DNA of 6,469 nucleotides. It comes from an uncultured Bacteroidales bacterium. Its GTDB lineage: Bacteria > Bacteroidota > Bacteroidia > Bacteroidales > UBA932. The stretch covers positions 1 through 6,469 of the forward strand of contig CAMHFA010000068.1 of assembly GCA_946184255.1 (NCBI GenBank), read 5' to 3'. Positions within the stretch are counted from its first letter, which is position 1, and the number at the start of each line of letters is the position of its first letter. The notes beneath the pieces were generated by a model. It was given only the letters and a program-made list of their open reading frames with translations. It ran no database searches and was not told where the DNA came from. Positions 6,223 to 6,469 of this stretch are shown here, piece by piece. The translations under genes were made by a program, and so were the position numbers.

Positions 6223-6469
6223 ATGCTTTTTGTCCGATGCCAGGTCTCCCCTTTCCTATGCCGGACAAATCGGAAATCGCAGCAATCGCCCCCCTGGCAA
6301 AGGGTCTTGGTGCGAATGAAATCGATGTTATGAAGATTTCCGTAATTGATGATATCGCTGTGGCAGAACATGGGCCCGAAGCGCTCCAGGACGCCGTACT
6401 TGGTGAACACGTGTTTATACAGGCACTCCAGCGTCTCGAAGTGATAGTAGTCCTTGGGATCTTCCGGAT
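6219..6469 (-). CDS. L-2-amino-thiazoline-4-carboxylic acid hydrolase family protein, C-terminal part
   Basis: The minus-strand frame is open from the right edge (first full codon at 6467) to the TGA at 6221-6219, giving the last 82 residues. It contains HFETLECLYKHVFTKYG, FCHSDIINYGNLHNIDFIRT and KTLCQGGDCCDFRF. A Cys/His-Asp pair, NLH, RTKT and GGDCCDF in this order are what I recognise as the C-terminal signature of the ATC hydrolase family (PF14196). The founding member opens the thiazoline ring in bacterial L-cysteine production from ATC. Most members are uncharacterised, so this one's substrate is unknown. The tail after GGDCCDFRF (VRHRKGETWHRTKSI) is Arg/Lys-rich. The stop overlaps the start of the downstream stub by ATGA, so the gene probably headed a two-gene unit. 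It converges on the winged-helix gene. Confidence 0.8.
   Translation of the reverse strand, partial: PEDPKDYYHFETLECLYKHVFTKYGVLERFGPMFCHSDIINYGNLHNIDFIRTKTLCQGGDCCDFRFVRHRKGETWHRTKSI

Noticed and set aside
6185..6241. GGCATC and GATGCC as the arms of a terminator between the convergent genes
   Set aside because: The arms are only 6 bases with a 45-base loop, there is no T run after the right arm, and the right arm lies inside the hydrolase coding region.
1..6469. CRISPR arrays, tRNA or rRNA genes, transposase genes, or long direct repeats
   Set aside because: I looked for regularly spaced repeats, tRNA-like cloverleaf ends, transposase motifs and paired terminal repeats, and saw none I could support.

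Overview
The window looks like chromosomal or island DNA from a member of the Bacteroidota, probably the order Bacteroidales. This rests on four things: start codons without a good Shine-Dalgarno sequence, a TAnnTTTG-type -7 promoter element, protein families typical of that group, and AT-rich intergenic DNA between moderately GC-rich genes. No species can be named from the sequence alone.

Positions 1-5723 hold a plus-strand metal-efflux locus. It opens with the 3' end of a small His/Cys-rich protein gene. An 81-base AT-rich gap follows, carrying a 20-base imperfect inverted repeat. Then come three tightly packed genes: a His-rich lipoprotein periplasmic adaptor, a 1029-residue heavy-metal RND pump of the CzcA/CusA family, and a TolC-type outer-membrane channel. 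The gaps between these three are only 4 and 2 bases, so they almost certainly form one operon. Together they would build an inner-membrane pump, periplasmic adaptor and outer-membrane duct that expels metal cations from the periplasm or cytoplasm. The pump's membrane motif has an Asp-Asp pair but lacks both the first CzcA aspartate and the CusA methionine cluster. The substrate is therefore left open.

Positions 5724-6222 are a patchwork of small pieces. Directly after the channel gene's stop codon lies an internal fragment of a DUF1848 gene on the minus strand. Next is a convincing Bacteroidota-type promoter driving a 57-residue winged-helix protein at 6004-6177. The 3' end of that gene collides with a 17-codon minus-strand stub that looks like the first residues of a methyltransferase gene.

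Positions 6219-6469 are the 3' end of a minus-strand gene of the L-2-amino-thiazoline-4-carboxylic acid hydrolase family. It overlaps the stub by an ATGA stop/start.

I see no undescribed defence or mobile system. The efflux operon is a recognisable type. The points most worth a second look are the inverted repeat ahead of the operon, the unusual metal-site signature of the pump, and the remnant-rich right flank, which suggests insertion and deletion events next to the operon.
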